A stretch of DNA of 25,641 nt, from the NCBI GenBank assembly GCA_045533115.1, contig JAZSHF010000007.1, positions 1 through 25,641 on the forward strand, read 5' to 3'. Both the position numbers and the translations under genes were made by a program. The notes beneath the pieces were generated by a model that worked only from the letters and a program-made list of their open reading frames with translations, did not search any database and had not been told where the DNA came from. The DNA comes from Colimorpha_A sp045533115 (GTDB lineage: Bacteria > Bacillota > Clostridia > Oscillospirales > CAG-272). Positions 8,216 through 14,657 of this stretch are shown here, piece after piece (within the stretch, counting starts at the first letter, position 1; every line of letters begins with the position of its first letter).

Positions 8216-8244
8216 ATAATATCATACATTATATAAAAAGTCAA
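8216..8244 (-). promoter_or_regulatory. SigA-type promoter of the dlt-like operon
   Basis: On the minus strand TTGACT (8244-8239), a 17-bp spacer and TATTAT (8221-8216) make a near-consensus vegetative promoter. The expected transcription start is about 8209, giving a leader of roughly 68 nt before the GTG start. Confidence 0.8.
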
Positions 8245-8254
8245 GCAAAGACCC

Positions 8255-8281
8255 AAAAAAAGGACGGTGGCAGCCGTCCCT
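8255..8281 (-). terminator. Rho-independent terminator of dxs
   Basis: Read on the minus strand, GGACGG (8279-8274), a 6-nt loop and CCGTCC (8267-8262) are followed by seven T (8261-8255). It begins just after the dxs stop codon and ends 11 bp before the -35 box of the next operon, separating the two transcripts. Confidence 0.85.
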
Positions 8282-8284
8282 TTT

Positions 8285-10111
8285 TCATTTATTCTTTATT
8301 GCGTTGATTATATCACTTTTACCGATACCGAAATCGGAATAGATATTCCCCGTAGCAAGGGGTGTATCAAAGACGTCGTCGATTCCGAGATGGATATAAC
8401 GGCAATTATCGGGAAGCAAAAGCTTCTGCCCGAACACCATTCCCGCACCGCCGTTTTTTATCCCCTCCTCGAGGAAGATAACGGTTTTTGCGCCGCCGAT
8501 GATTTTGCTTACAGCCTCGCAAACGGGCTTTGCGGGCTTGAGCTGTTCGATCAGTATAACGCCGCAGGACGGCAGCAGAGATGCCGCCGCAAGTGCCTCC
8601 GAAACGATCTTACCGTATGTAATAATAACCGTCTCACAATCGTTTTCAAAATTCTTATATACGAAATCGGAAACGGGCGAAAACTCGGAAAACACCGAAA
8701 TATCGCCGCAGTTTGCATATCTTACCGCGACGGGCGAATCCATATTAACCGTCTTTTTCATTACCGTTTCGAGCGAGGAAAACGAGGCGGGGGCAAATAC
8801 CGACATATTCGGTATCTGCATAAGGAACGAAACGTCAAAAATCCCGTGATGCGTCGCACCGTCGCCCTCGCTTATTCCCGCGCGGTCAACGAGCACCGTA
8901 ACGGGCAGATTCTGAAGTGCAATATCGTGAATGAGGTTATCGTAGCCCCTCTGCAAAAACGAGGAATAAACAGCAAAATACGGCTTGTAGCCGTTTGCGG
9001 CAAGTCCCGCGCAAAACGTAAGCGCGTGCTCCTCGGCAATACCGACGTCGAAGAATCTGTCCTTGTGCGCTTCACTAAATCCGGCAAGCCCCGTTCCCGA
9101 AGCCATGGCGGCAGTAACCGCGCAAACCTTTTCGTCATCATTTGCAAGCTCGGTCAAAATATCTCCCATTTTAGACGAGAAATTCTTGACCTTTTCGCTT
9201 CCCTTCGGAGAAACACTGTGGAACGCACCCGGATCCTTTTCCGCAGGCATATATCCGAGGCCCTTGACGGTACGCAGATGAATTACAGTGCTTTGCGAAG
9301 CGTTCTTAGCTTCATTAAGCAAACGCTCCACCTTTGTCAGATCGTTTCCGTCGGCAGGGCCGAGATAGTATAGTCCGAGGTCCTCAAAATAGTTGCTCTT
9401 GTAGAGCTTATTTTTCAACCCCTGCTTAATCTTTTTGATAAGACCGAAAAGTCCTTTACCGACAAGCGGTATCTTTTTTATGACCTTGACCGTCCGTCTT
9501 TTGGTCTTATAATAGCTCTTTGAAGCGCGTATCTTTGCTATAAGAGAAGCGAACGCGCCGGTGTTTTTCGAGATCGACATCTCGTTTTCATTCAGAATGA
9601 TTATGAGCTTAAGGTCGGGGCGGCAGTTATTGAGCGCCTCGTGTATCATTCCGCCCGTAAACGCACCGTCGCCGAGAACCGCAACGGTATATTTCCCGCT
9701 TCCATTCATTCTTTCCGCTTCTGCAAAGCCGATAGCGGCAGAAACCGACGTACTGCTGTGACCCGCGCCGAAGCAGTCATATTCGCTCTCCTCGCGCTTT
9801 GTAAAGCCCGACATTCCGCCTCGCTTCCGAAGCTTGTCAAATCCCGCACGTCTGCCTGTCAGCAGCTTATGAGTATACGACTGATGACCGACGTCGAAAA
9901 TAAGATGGTCGTTCGGGAAATCGAACACCCTGTGGAGCGCAACGGTAAGCTCGACGACGCCGAGATTAGAGCCGAGATGTCCGCCGTGCTCGGTCACCTT
10001 TTCGATAAGAAACTCCCTTATCTCGGAGCAAAGCGGGAGAAGCTCGTCCTTGCCCATTTTCTTGAGCTCGTCACTTTTTTCCGCGCGAGCAATAAGCGGA
10101 TATTTTTCCAT
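8285..10111 (-). CDS. dxs: 1-deoxy-D-xylulose-5-phosphate synthase
   Basis: Makes DXP from pyruvate and glyceraldehyde 3-phosphate with thiamine diphosphate, the first step of the MEP isoprenoid pathway, in the cytosol. The start is taken at ATG 10111 (608 residues): AAGGAGGT lies 6 nt upstream, and the possible ATG seven codons earlier would place that site inside the coding region. Visible landmarks are GGHLGSNLG (43-51), GHQSYTHKLLTGR (75-87), GAGHSSTS (115-122), the ThDP/Mg motif GDGAFTGGM (147-155) with NENEMSIS (174-181), and THHGIFD in the pyrimidine-binding domain. The length is close to the usual 620. It stands alone, with its own promoter and terminator and no other MEP genes beside it. 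Confidence 0.97.
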   Translation of the reverse strand: MEKYPLIARAEKSDELKKMGKDELLPLCSEIREFLIEKVTEHGGHLGSNLGVVELTVALHRVFDFPNDHLIFDVGHQSYTHKLLTGRRAGFDKLRKRGGMSGFTKREESEYDCFGAGHSSTSVSAAIGFAEAERMNGSGKYTVAVLGDGAFTGGMIHEALNNCRPDLKLIIILNENEMSISKNTGAFASLIAKIRASKSYYKTKRRTVKVIKKIPLVGKGLFGLIKKIKQGLKNKLYKSNYFEDLGLYYLGPADGNDLTKVERLLNEAKNASQSTVIHLRTVKGLGYMPAEKDPGAFHSVSPKGSEKVKNFSSKMGDILTELANDDEKVCAVTAAMASGTGLAGFSEAHKDRFFDVGIAEEHALTFCAGLAANGYKPYFAVYSSFLQRGYDNLIHDIALQNLPVTVLVDRAGISEGDGATHHGIFDVSFLMQIPNMSVFAPASFSSLETVMKKTVNMDSPVAVRYANCGDISVFSEFSPVSDFVYKNFENDCETVIITYGKIVSEALAAASLLPSCGVILIEQLKPAKPVCEAVSKIIGGAKTVIFLEEGIKNGGAGMVFGQKLLLPDNCRYIHLGIDDVFDTPLATGNIYSDFGIGKSDIINAIKNK

Positions 10112-10143
10112 ACCGTTACCTCCTTTCGACATTCGTTAGATCA

Positions 10144-10172
10144 ATTATATCCCGATTCGGCAAAAAAGTCAA
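10144..10172 (-). promoter_or_regulatory. SigA-type promoter of dxs
   Basis: On the minus strand TTGACT (10172-10167), a 17-bp spacer and consensus TATAAT (10149-10144) lie about 33 bp upstream of the dxs start. The -35 box is back-to-back with that of the GNAT promoter, 12 bp away. Confidence 0.85.
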
Positions 10173-10184
10173 GGAGTTCGGTCG

Positions 10185-10213
10185 TTGACACCGTAAAGCG
10201 AGCGTGGTATAAT
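10185..10213 (+). promoter_or_regulatory. Perfect-consensus promoter of the GNAT-ABC genes
   Basis: TTGACA (10185-10190), a 17-bp spacer and TATAAT (10208-10213) match the vegetative consensus exactly. The expected transcription start (about 10219-10221) is only 2-4 nt before the first in-frame ATG at 10223, so the transcript is probably leaderless or nearly so. Confidence 0.85.
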
Positions 10214-10222
10214 GAAGATGCT

Positions 10223-10780
10223 ATGAAGAACGAAAACACGATAATCTCCGATATGAAGCTTGAGCTTCCGTCTCACACACTTAAAACCTATACCCTATAC
10301 CGCTGTGACAAGCTCGCAAAAAAGACGGCAAGCGGAAAAATGATACCCGCAAAAAACCGCGCCGAAGTGAAGAATCTTCTTTCATCAATGGCATCATCGC
10401 TCGGCGTTTCGGTGAGCGAAGCCGAGATAAACACCTTTGCCGAAAGCGAAAACGGGCTTTATCTTTGGGACGATAACGGCGTTTGTGCCATCGCGCGCAT
10501 CGCCTTTATAAACGGTAAGCACGCGAGGATAAACACGGTATTCACCTCACCCGAAAAGCGCGGTCACGGCTATGCAGGAGCACTCGTTTCGGCTCTTTGC
10601 GAGGAAATTATGAGCAAAGGGCTTATCCCGACGGTGCTTGCGGACGAAATAAACCCCGTGTCAAACAAAATGTATCTTTCCCTCGGCTTCACCCCCGACG
10701 GAAAAGTTTACGAATATCAAAAAAAGGACGCGCCGAAAAACAAATGTGCGATATTTGATCTATATGGAAAACGTAATTGA
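10223..10780 (+). CDS. GNAT family N-acetyltransferase
   Basis: A 185-residue protein; the open frame extends far upstream, but the promoter at 10185-10213 rules out earlier starts. ATG 10223 has no Shine-Dalgarno site and lies about 10 nt after the -10 box. ATG 10253 (ten residues shorter) is the alternative and also lacks a clear site. The C-terminal half is a GNAT fold: acetyl-CoA pyrophosphate loop EKRGHGYAGAL (111-121), and the late motif NPVSNKMYLSLGF (144-156) typical of GNATs that acetylate small amines or N-termini. The N-terminal third is a separate helical region. The substrate is unknown. It overlaps the ABC ATPase start by 17 nt, so the two are translationally coupled. This could hint at a resistance or detoxification pair, but that is inference. 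Confidence 0.85.
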   Translation: MKNENTIISDMKLELPSHTLKTYTLYRCDKLAKKTASGKMIPAKNRAEVKNLLSSMASSLGVSVSEAEINTFAESENGLYLWDDNGVCAIARIAFINGKHARINTVFTSPEKRGHGYAGALVSALCEEIMSKGLIPTVLADEINPVSNKMYLSLGFTPDGKVYEYQKKDAPKNKCAIFDLYGKRN

Positions 10781-11666
10781 AATCAAAGACTTAAAAAAAT
10801 ATTTCGGCGACGTAAAAGCCGTAGACGGAATATCTTTTTCCGTCAAAAAGGGCGAGCTTTTCGCCTTTCTCGGGCTTAACGGCGCGGGAAAATCGACGAC
10901 CATATCAGTTATATGCGGATCGCTCAAAAAGGATAGCGGAAGCGTAACGGTATGCGGAGAGGATATCGAGAAAAATCCCGATGCCATCAAGTCGCGCATC
11001 GGCGTCGTGTTTCAAAATTCCGTCCTCGACAAGCCGCTTTCGGTATACGAAAATCTGAAAAGCCGCGCCTCGCTTTACGGGATCACGGGCAAGGAATTTG
11101 AAAAACGTCTGGCTGAGCTTACCGCGCTTTTCGATTTGAAAGACATTCTGCGCCGTCCCGTCGGCAAGCTGTCGGGCGGTCAAAGACGCCGCATAGACAT
11201 CGCTCGCGCAATTATCCACCGCCCCGAAATACTCATTCTCGACGAGCCGACAACGGGTCTTGACCCCCAAACGAGACAAACGGTATGGGCAGTCATAAAC
11301 GACCTTCGTAAAAACGAGGGAATAACTGTATTTTTGACGACGCATTATATGGAAGAAGCCGCGGAAGCGGATAACGTAGTGATTCTCGACGCAGGAAAGA
11401 TCGCCGCCGAGGGCTCGCCGCTTGACCTCAAAAACCGATACGCGTCCGACACGCTCACGCTCTATTCAGTATCCGAGGACGAGGCAAAAACGCTCGGTAC
11501 GCATTACACACCGACACACGACGGCTTTGCATTTACCCTTTCGGGGACCGCCGATGCAACTGAGCTTATTATAAAGCACCCCGAAATTTTCCGTGATTAC
11601 GAGTTGACAAAGGGCAAAATGGATGATGTTTTCCTTGCCGTAACGGGAAAAACGCTGGAGTCGTAA
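10764..11666 (+). CDS. ABC transporter ATP-binding protein (ABC-2/DrrA-like)
   Basis: A 300-residue single-nucleotide-binding-domain ATPase. Motifs in order: Walker A GLNGAGKST (37-45), Q-loop Gln84, signature LSGGQRRR (136-143), Walker B ILILDEP (156-162) and the switch His194 in TTHYMEE. The C-terminal 75 residues form the extra domain common in DrrA/NatA/CcmA-type exporters. The start is taken at ATG 10764, not the GTG six codons earlier, because it gives the usual N-terminus. No ribosome site is visible and initiation probably depends on coupling with the GNAT gene it overlaps. The partner permease is 244 bp downstream, separated by a repeat element. Substrate unknown; drug, peptide or lipid export are typical for the family. 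Confidence 0.95.
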   Translation: MENVIEIKDLKKYFGDVKAVDGISFSVKKGELFAFLGLNGAGKSTTISVICGSLKKDSGSVTVCGEDIEKNPDAIKSRIGVVFQNSVLDKPLSVYENLKSRASLYGITGKEFEKRLAELTALFDLKDILRRPVGKLSGGQRRRIDIARAIIHRPEILILDEPTTGLDPQTRQTVWAVINDLRKNEGITVFLTTHYMEEAAEADNVVILDAGKIAAEGSPLDLKNRYASDTLTLYSVSEDEAKTLGTHYTPTHDGFAFTLSGTADATELIIKHPEIFRDYELTKGKMDDVFLAVTGKTLES

Positions 11667-11696
11667 ATATTACTTTCAGAATCAGATCAACGCCAT

Positions 11697-11852
11697 CTTG
11701 CCTTCCCCTCAGGGGAAGGTGGCTGAACGGAGTGAAGCCGGATGAGGTGTTCCACAGGTAATGCAACTAATTTGACTTATTCAGATTTTTCGCGTTCAAT
11801 ACACCTCATCCGTCAACCTTTCGGTTGACACCTTCCCCAAGGGGAAGGCAAG
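11697..11852. repeat. Palindromic intergenic repeat, copy 2 (complete, 156 bp)
   Basis: The outer ends CTTGCCTTCCCC (11697-11708) and GGGGAAGGCAAG (11841-11852) are exact inverted repeats. Each arm holds an outer palindrome (11701-11719; 11831-11848), a variable small hairpin (11721-11739; 11812-11829) and an inner inverted repeat (CGGATGAGGTGT 11739-11750 with 11801-11812). The 50-bp centre is AT-rich. There is no coding capacity of its own. It is homologous to the copy at 1-112 and lies between the ABC ATPase and permease genes. MITE-like mobile element or structured repeat family. Confidence 0.85.
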
Positions 11853-11910
11853 CTTTCGTCCCGAAATTTTTTCAACATTTTTAACATTTTTCTAACGGAG
11901 ACATCATGTA

Positions 11911-12804
11911 ATGAAAACCTTCCGCGCACTTGTAAGACGAAACGTAAAGCTTTTCTTCAGCGATAAGGGAATGTTCTTTACGTCAATGATAACTCCCCTT
12001 ATACTCATAATGCTCTTCGTCACCTTCCTCGGTGAAGTCTACCGCGACGCGTTCGCATCGGCAATTCCCGAGGGCGTGAGCATATCTAAATCGCTCGAAA
12101 ACGCATTCGTCAACGGCTGGCTTTTCTCATCGCTCCTCGGAGTTTGCACAGTTACGATATCCTTCTGCTCCAATCTCCTTATGGTAAACGATAAGGTGAA
12201 CGGAAGCCGCTCCGACCTCGACGTTTCACCCGTTTCTTCGTCGGTGCTGTCGCTCTCCTACTTCGCCGCATCGGCAATTTCGACGCTGATAATTTGCTTC
12301 TCAGCACTTGCGGTATGCTTCACGATACTCGCGTTCACGGGCTGGTACCTATCCCTCTACGACGCAGTAATGACCGTCGTTGACACAAGCCTGCTCGTCC
12401 TTTTCGGAACGTCGCTTTCATCAATAATAAACCACTTCTTATCAACTCAAGGTCAGGCGTCGGCGGTCGGCACAATAGTGAGCTCGGTATACGGCTTCAT
12501 CTGCGGAGCGTATATGCCGATATCGGAATTTGCCCCCGCGATAAGAACCTTTATCTCCCTACTTCCCGGTACCTACGGAACCTCGCTTTTGCATCTTCAC
12601 TTTATGCAGGGCGTATACTCCGAGCTCGAGGGCAAAATACCGTCGGAAGCCATAGATGGACTCAAGACCGCCTTTGATGCAAAGCCCGAGTTTTTCGGCA
12701 CCAATTTATCCGAGGGCGTAATGCTCGCGATCATTTCAGGCTCGGTCATCATACTCACGGCACTCTATGTTGTCATTTGCCGCAAGAAGTTTAAGAAAAA
12801 GTAA
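11911..12804 (+). CDS. ABC-2 type transporter permease
   Basis: A 297-residue integral membrane protein with the ABC-2 layout. A short cytosolic N-terminus ends in RRNVKLFFSDKG, then hydrophobic segments lie at about 22-41, 69-91, 110-142 (two), 151-165, 171-195 and 265-287, with a large extracellular loop before the last. It should form the membrane half of the exporter whose ATPase ends at 11666. The ATG at 11911 follows GGAG by 10 nt. An overlapping ATGTAA start-stop sits 5 nt after the same site. The gene ends one base before a strong terminator. Substrate unknown. Confidence 0.9.
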   Translation: MKTFRALVRRNVKLFFSDKGMFFTSMITPLILIMLFVTFLGEVYRDAFASAIPEGVSISKSLENAFVNGWLFSSLLGVCTVTISFCSNLLMVNDKVNGSRSDLDVSPVSSSVLSLSYFAASAISTLIICFSALAVCFTILAFTGWYLSLYDAVMTVVDTSLLVLFGTSLSSIINHFLSTQGQASAVGTIVSSVYGFICGAYMPISEFAPAIRTFISLLPGTYGTSLLHLHFMQGVYSELEGKIPSEAIDGLKTAFDAKPEFFGTNLSEGVMLAIISGSVIILTALYVVICRKKFKKK

Positions 12805-12839
12805 AAAAGCTCCCGAATGTTCGGCATTCGGGAGCTTTT
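12805..12839. terminator. Strong bidirectional terminator between converging genes
   Basis: A perfect 15-bp stem, AAAAGCTCCCGAATG (12805-12819) with CATTCGGGAGCTTTT (12825-12839), closes a 5-nt TTCGG loop. A and T tracts on both sides let it serve the ABC permease on the plus strand and the exporter operon on the minus strand, whose stops lie 1 and 3 bp away. Confidence 0.92.
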
Positions 12840-12841
12840 CA

Positions 12842-13291
12842 TTATTCCTTTTGCATCGGTTTTCTTTTTAGTATGTTTCGGAAAAATGCGTTCACAACAG
12901 CGACCGTGACAGCGATTATTCCCGAAATAATAAGAGTCTTCGTGCCCTCGGCGGCAAAGCCGCTCATATCGCTTCGAACGAGGCAGAGCATTGTTCTGTA
13001 CAAACCCAATCCCGGAACCAGCGGTATGACCGCAGGGAATATGAATATCGTCGCGGGCATTTTGCAGACGCGAGCCAGCACCTCTGCGCTGATGGCTGCA
13101 AAGCAGGATGCGGCGAGGTAGCCCATATATTCCGAGTCGATCGAAAGAAAGACGAGTCTGTATATTATGTAGGTAAATGACGCTGACAGCGATGATATCC
13201 ACAGCGCTTTTTTCGGAAGCGACATTATGATACAGTAGAATATCGTTGCGCCGAAGCAGGCTACGAAGTCGCGGAGGTAGTAGATAAACAT
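12842..13291 (-). CDS. Threonine/serine exporter, small subunit (ThrE C-terminal half, YjjB/DUF3815-like)
   Basis: A 149-residue membrane protein with four or five hydrophobic segments and the family phrase PAVIPLVPGLGLYRTM at about 88-103, where Pro/Gly-rich loops break the helices. In ThrE of Corynebacterium this half is fused to the DUF1212 half; here it is split, as in many Firmicutes and in E. coli YjjP/YjjB. The start is ATG 13291, which shares one base with the stop of the upstream half (TGATG), and GGAGG lies 9 nt before it. It probably forms one exporter with its neighbour. The usual substrate is threonine or serine, but YjjPB exports succinate, so the substrate is open. Confidence 0.9.
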   Translation of the reverse strand: MFIYYLRDFVACFGATIFYCIIMSLPKKALWISSLSASFTYIIYRLVFLSIDSEYMGYLAASCFAAISAEVLARVCKMPATIFIFPAVIPLVPGLGLYRTMLCLVRSDMSGFAAEGTKTLIISGIIAVTVAVVNAFFRNILKRKPMQKE

Positions 13292-14085
13292 CAAATCACA
13301 CCTCCCGTATTCATATATGCGATAAGCACGACGCCGACGCCGCCCGCAATTCCGATTGCGATAAGCAGGGTTTCAACTACTCGGACGGTTCCCGAAATTA
13401 TGTCGCCCATTACCGTGTCGCGTATCGCGTTCGTAAATGAAAGACCGGGTAGAAGCGGCATTATCGAGCCGATTATAATGCAGTCAAAATTGCCTATTCC
13501 CGAAAAATGAACCGATGTAAGCGCTATAAGCGCAATTATAAGCGACGAAACGAACGTCACCGTAAACTGATACGCGTTTTTGAGCCGCGAGGAAAGACCT
13601 ACCAGCTGCGCAAGTCCCGTTGCGGCGAAGGCAACGAGCATATCGAAAAATATCGTCCAGCCGAGATCCGCCTCAAAAAGCAGGGTGAAGAGCGCGGCTG
13701 AAATACCCGACGCGAGAATGACCGCCGCCTTTGAATAAAGCGCGCTTGAACGGAGCTTCGAAAGCTTTTCGTAAAGCTCCTCGAGGGTTATTTTTCCCGC
13801 CGAGAATTCACGCGAATAGGCGTTTGCCCTTTCCACCTTATAGAGGTTTACTCCTCTGACCTTGATTCTCGCCGCGGCGGATATTTTCTTTCCCTCGCAA
13901 TTTTTGACCGTCAGAAACGCTCCCGTAGGGAGAACTATCGCCTCGGCATCTCTCCCTCCGCTGTTACAAATTATCGTTGCGATCTCCTCTGCACGCGAGG
14001 TCTCGCCGCCGCTTTCAAGGACGATAAGCGCGGCAAGCTGTGCCGTATCGAGAAGAAGATCGGTTTTTTCTACGCAGTTACTCAT
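13291..14085 (-). CDS. Threonine/serine exporter, large subunit (ThrE N-terminal half, YjjP/DUF1212-like)
   Basis: A 264-residue protein. A cytosolic alpha/beta domain (about 1-115) holds the family pattern ESGGETSRAEEI (28-39). About five membrane segments follow, with PLLPGLSFTNAIRDTVMGD (about 215-233), the DUF1212 hallmark. It pairs with the small subunit that follows it, overlapping by one base. Its own ATG overlaps the stop of the Rrf2 regulator by 4 nt (ATGA), so all three are co-translated. The regulator in the same transcript suggests control by amino-acid, sulfur or redox state. Confidence 0.92.
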   Translation of the reverse strand: MSNCVEKTDLLLDTAQLAALIVLESGGETSRAEEIATIICNSGGRDAEAIVLPTGAFLTVKNCEGKKISAAARIKVRGVNLYKVERANAYSREFSAGKITLEELYEKLSKLRSSALYSKAAVILASGISAALFTLLFEADLGWTIFFDMLVAFAATGLAQLVGLSSRLKNAYQFTVTFVSSLIIALIALTSVHFSGIGNFDCIIIGSIMPLLPGLSFTNAIRDTVMGDIISGTVRVVETLLIAIGIAGGVGVVLIAYMNTGGVI

Positions 14086-14486
14086 ATTGAATCCGCCACC
14101 GTTACGCTTTTAAGCTTATTTGCAATCGTGATCGAAATTTCGTCGAAAACGCGGTTGAAGAAGCAGTCGCAATGCTCGTTTACGCCGTCGTGACGGCAGA
14201 CGAAGTCGTCGCCGAGGCATTTTGACATTACGATAGGACCTTCAATTACCTCGAGGATATCGAGGAGCGTTATCTCTTTCGGCTCGCGTGAAAGCATATA
14301 TCCGCCGTTCGCGCCTTTTTTTGACACGACGAGACCGCTTGTGACGAGCTTGCCGAGGATTTTGAGGGTAAATCTTTGAGGCACTGCGGCGCTTTCTGCG
14401 ACAGTTGCCGCGTCGGTTACCTCTCCGCTCCGTGCAAGCGACCGCATAATGCGGAAGGCGTAATCTGTTTCCATGTTTATTTTCAT
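14082..14486 (-). CDS. Rrf2 family transcriptional regulator
   Basis: A 134-residue dimeric winged-helix regulator. The N-terminus METDYAFRIMRSLAR, the recognition region AAVPQRFTLKILGKL (about 33-47) and the wing GANGGYMLSREPKEITLLDI (58-77) are typical of Rrf2/IscR/CymR proteins. Four cysteines near the C-terminus (90, 97, 106, 108) are spaced like the Fe-S ligands of IscR/NsrR/RsrR-type members, so it may sense redox, iron-sulfur or nitric oxide status. A CymR-like cysteine-metabolism sensor normally lacks this cluster. ATG 14486 follows AGGA by 8 nt. It is the first gene of the exporter operon and probably controls it together with its own synthesis. Confidence 0.93.
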   Translation of the reverse strand: MKINMETDYAFRIMRSLARSGEVTDAATVAESAAVPQRFTLKILGKLVTSGLVVSKKGANGGYMLSREPKEITLLDILEVIEGPIVMSKCLGDDFVCRHDGVNEHCDCFFNRVFDEISITIANKLKSVTVADSI

Positions 14487-14512
14487 TTTTTGCGTCCTGT
14501 TTTTTGAAATAT

Positions 14513-14524
14513 GTATGCAGTATG
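14513..14524 (-). promoter_or_regulatory. Candidate operator at the Rrf2 promoter
   Basis: A direct repeat CATAC-TG-CATAC (minus strand) lies directly downstream of the -10 box, over the expected transcription start. A perfect palindrome TGATTATATAATCA (14523-14536) overlaps the -10 box itself. Either could be the autoregulatory site; neither matches a published Rrf2 consensus that I can recall with confidence. Confidence 0.35.
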
Positions 14525-14553
14525 ATTATATAATCAGCGACATAATTTGTCAA
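14525..14553 (-). promoter_or_regulatory. Perfect-consensus promoter of the Rrf2-exporter operon
   Basis: On the minus strand TTGACA (14553-14548), a 17-bp spacer and TATAAT (14530-14525). The transcription start should be near 14518, leaving a leader of about 32 nt. Such a strong promoter fits a gene held down by a repressor. Confidence 0.85.
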
Positions 14554-14657
14554 GATGGAGTTTTTTATGCGCGGTCATCTGCCCGATAGCATTTTTACAT
14601 AATTTTCATAAAACCCGCCGATAATAGTTTTAATAAATTCAAGCGAAAGGGTACCTT

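Noticed and set aside
8142..8225. Upstream extension of the DltA-like gene to an ATG at 8225
   Set aside because: The first codons would overlap the -10 box and the leader hairpins, while a GGAGG site fits the GTG at 8141.
8267..9373. 368-codon plus-strand ORF opposite dxs
   Set aside because: Shadow of the dxs reading frame, with no ribosome site or recognisable domain.
9641..10222. Long upstream extension of the GNAT reading frame
   Set aside because: It lies antisense to dxs and spans both promoters; the consensus promoter at 10185-10213 means it cannot be part of the same protein.
10764..12804. The ABC pair as the exporter of the cyclic glucan
   Set aside because: NdvA-type exporters have fused membrane and ATPase domains; this is a DrrA/ABC-2 type pair in a separate transcript with a GNAT gene.
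12765..13202. 145-codon minus-strand ORF overlapping the exporter small subunit
   Set aside because: It crosses the strong bidirectional terminator and is a frame shadow of the ThrE-like gene.
14561..14657. A promoter directly before the glucan synthase
   Set aside because: TTTACA and GATAAT are 20 bp apart and other pairings are worse; I see no convincing promoter, so the start site is left open.
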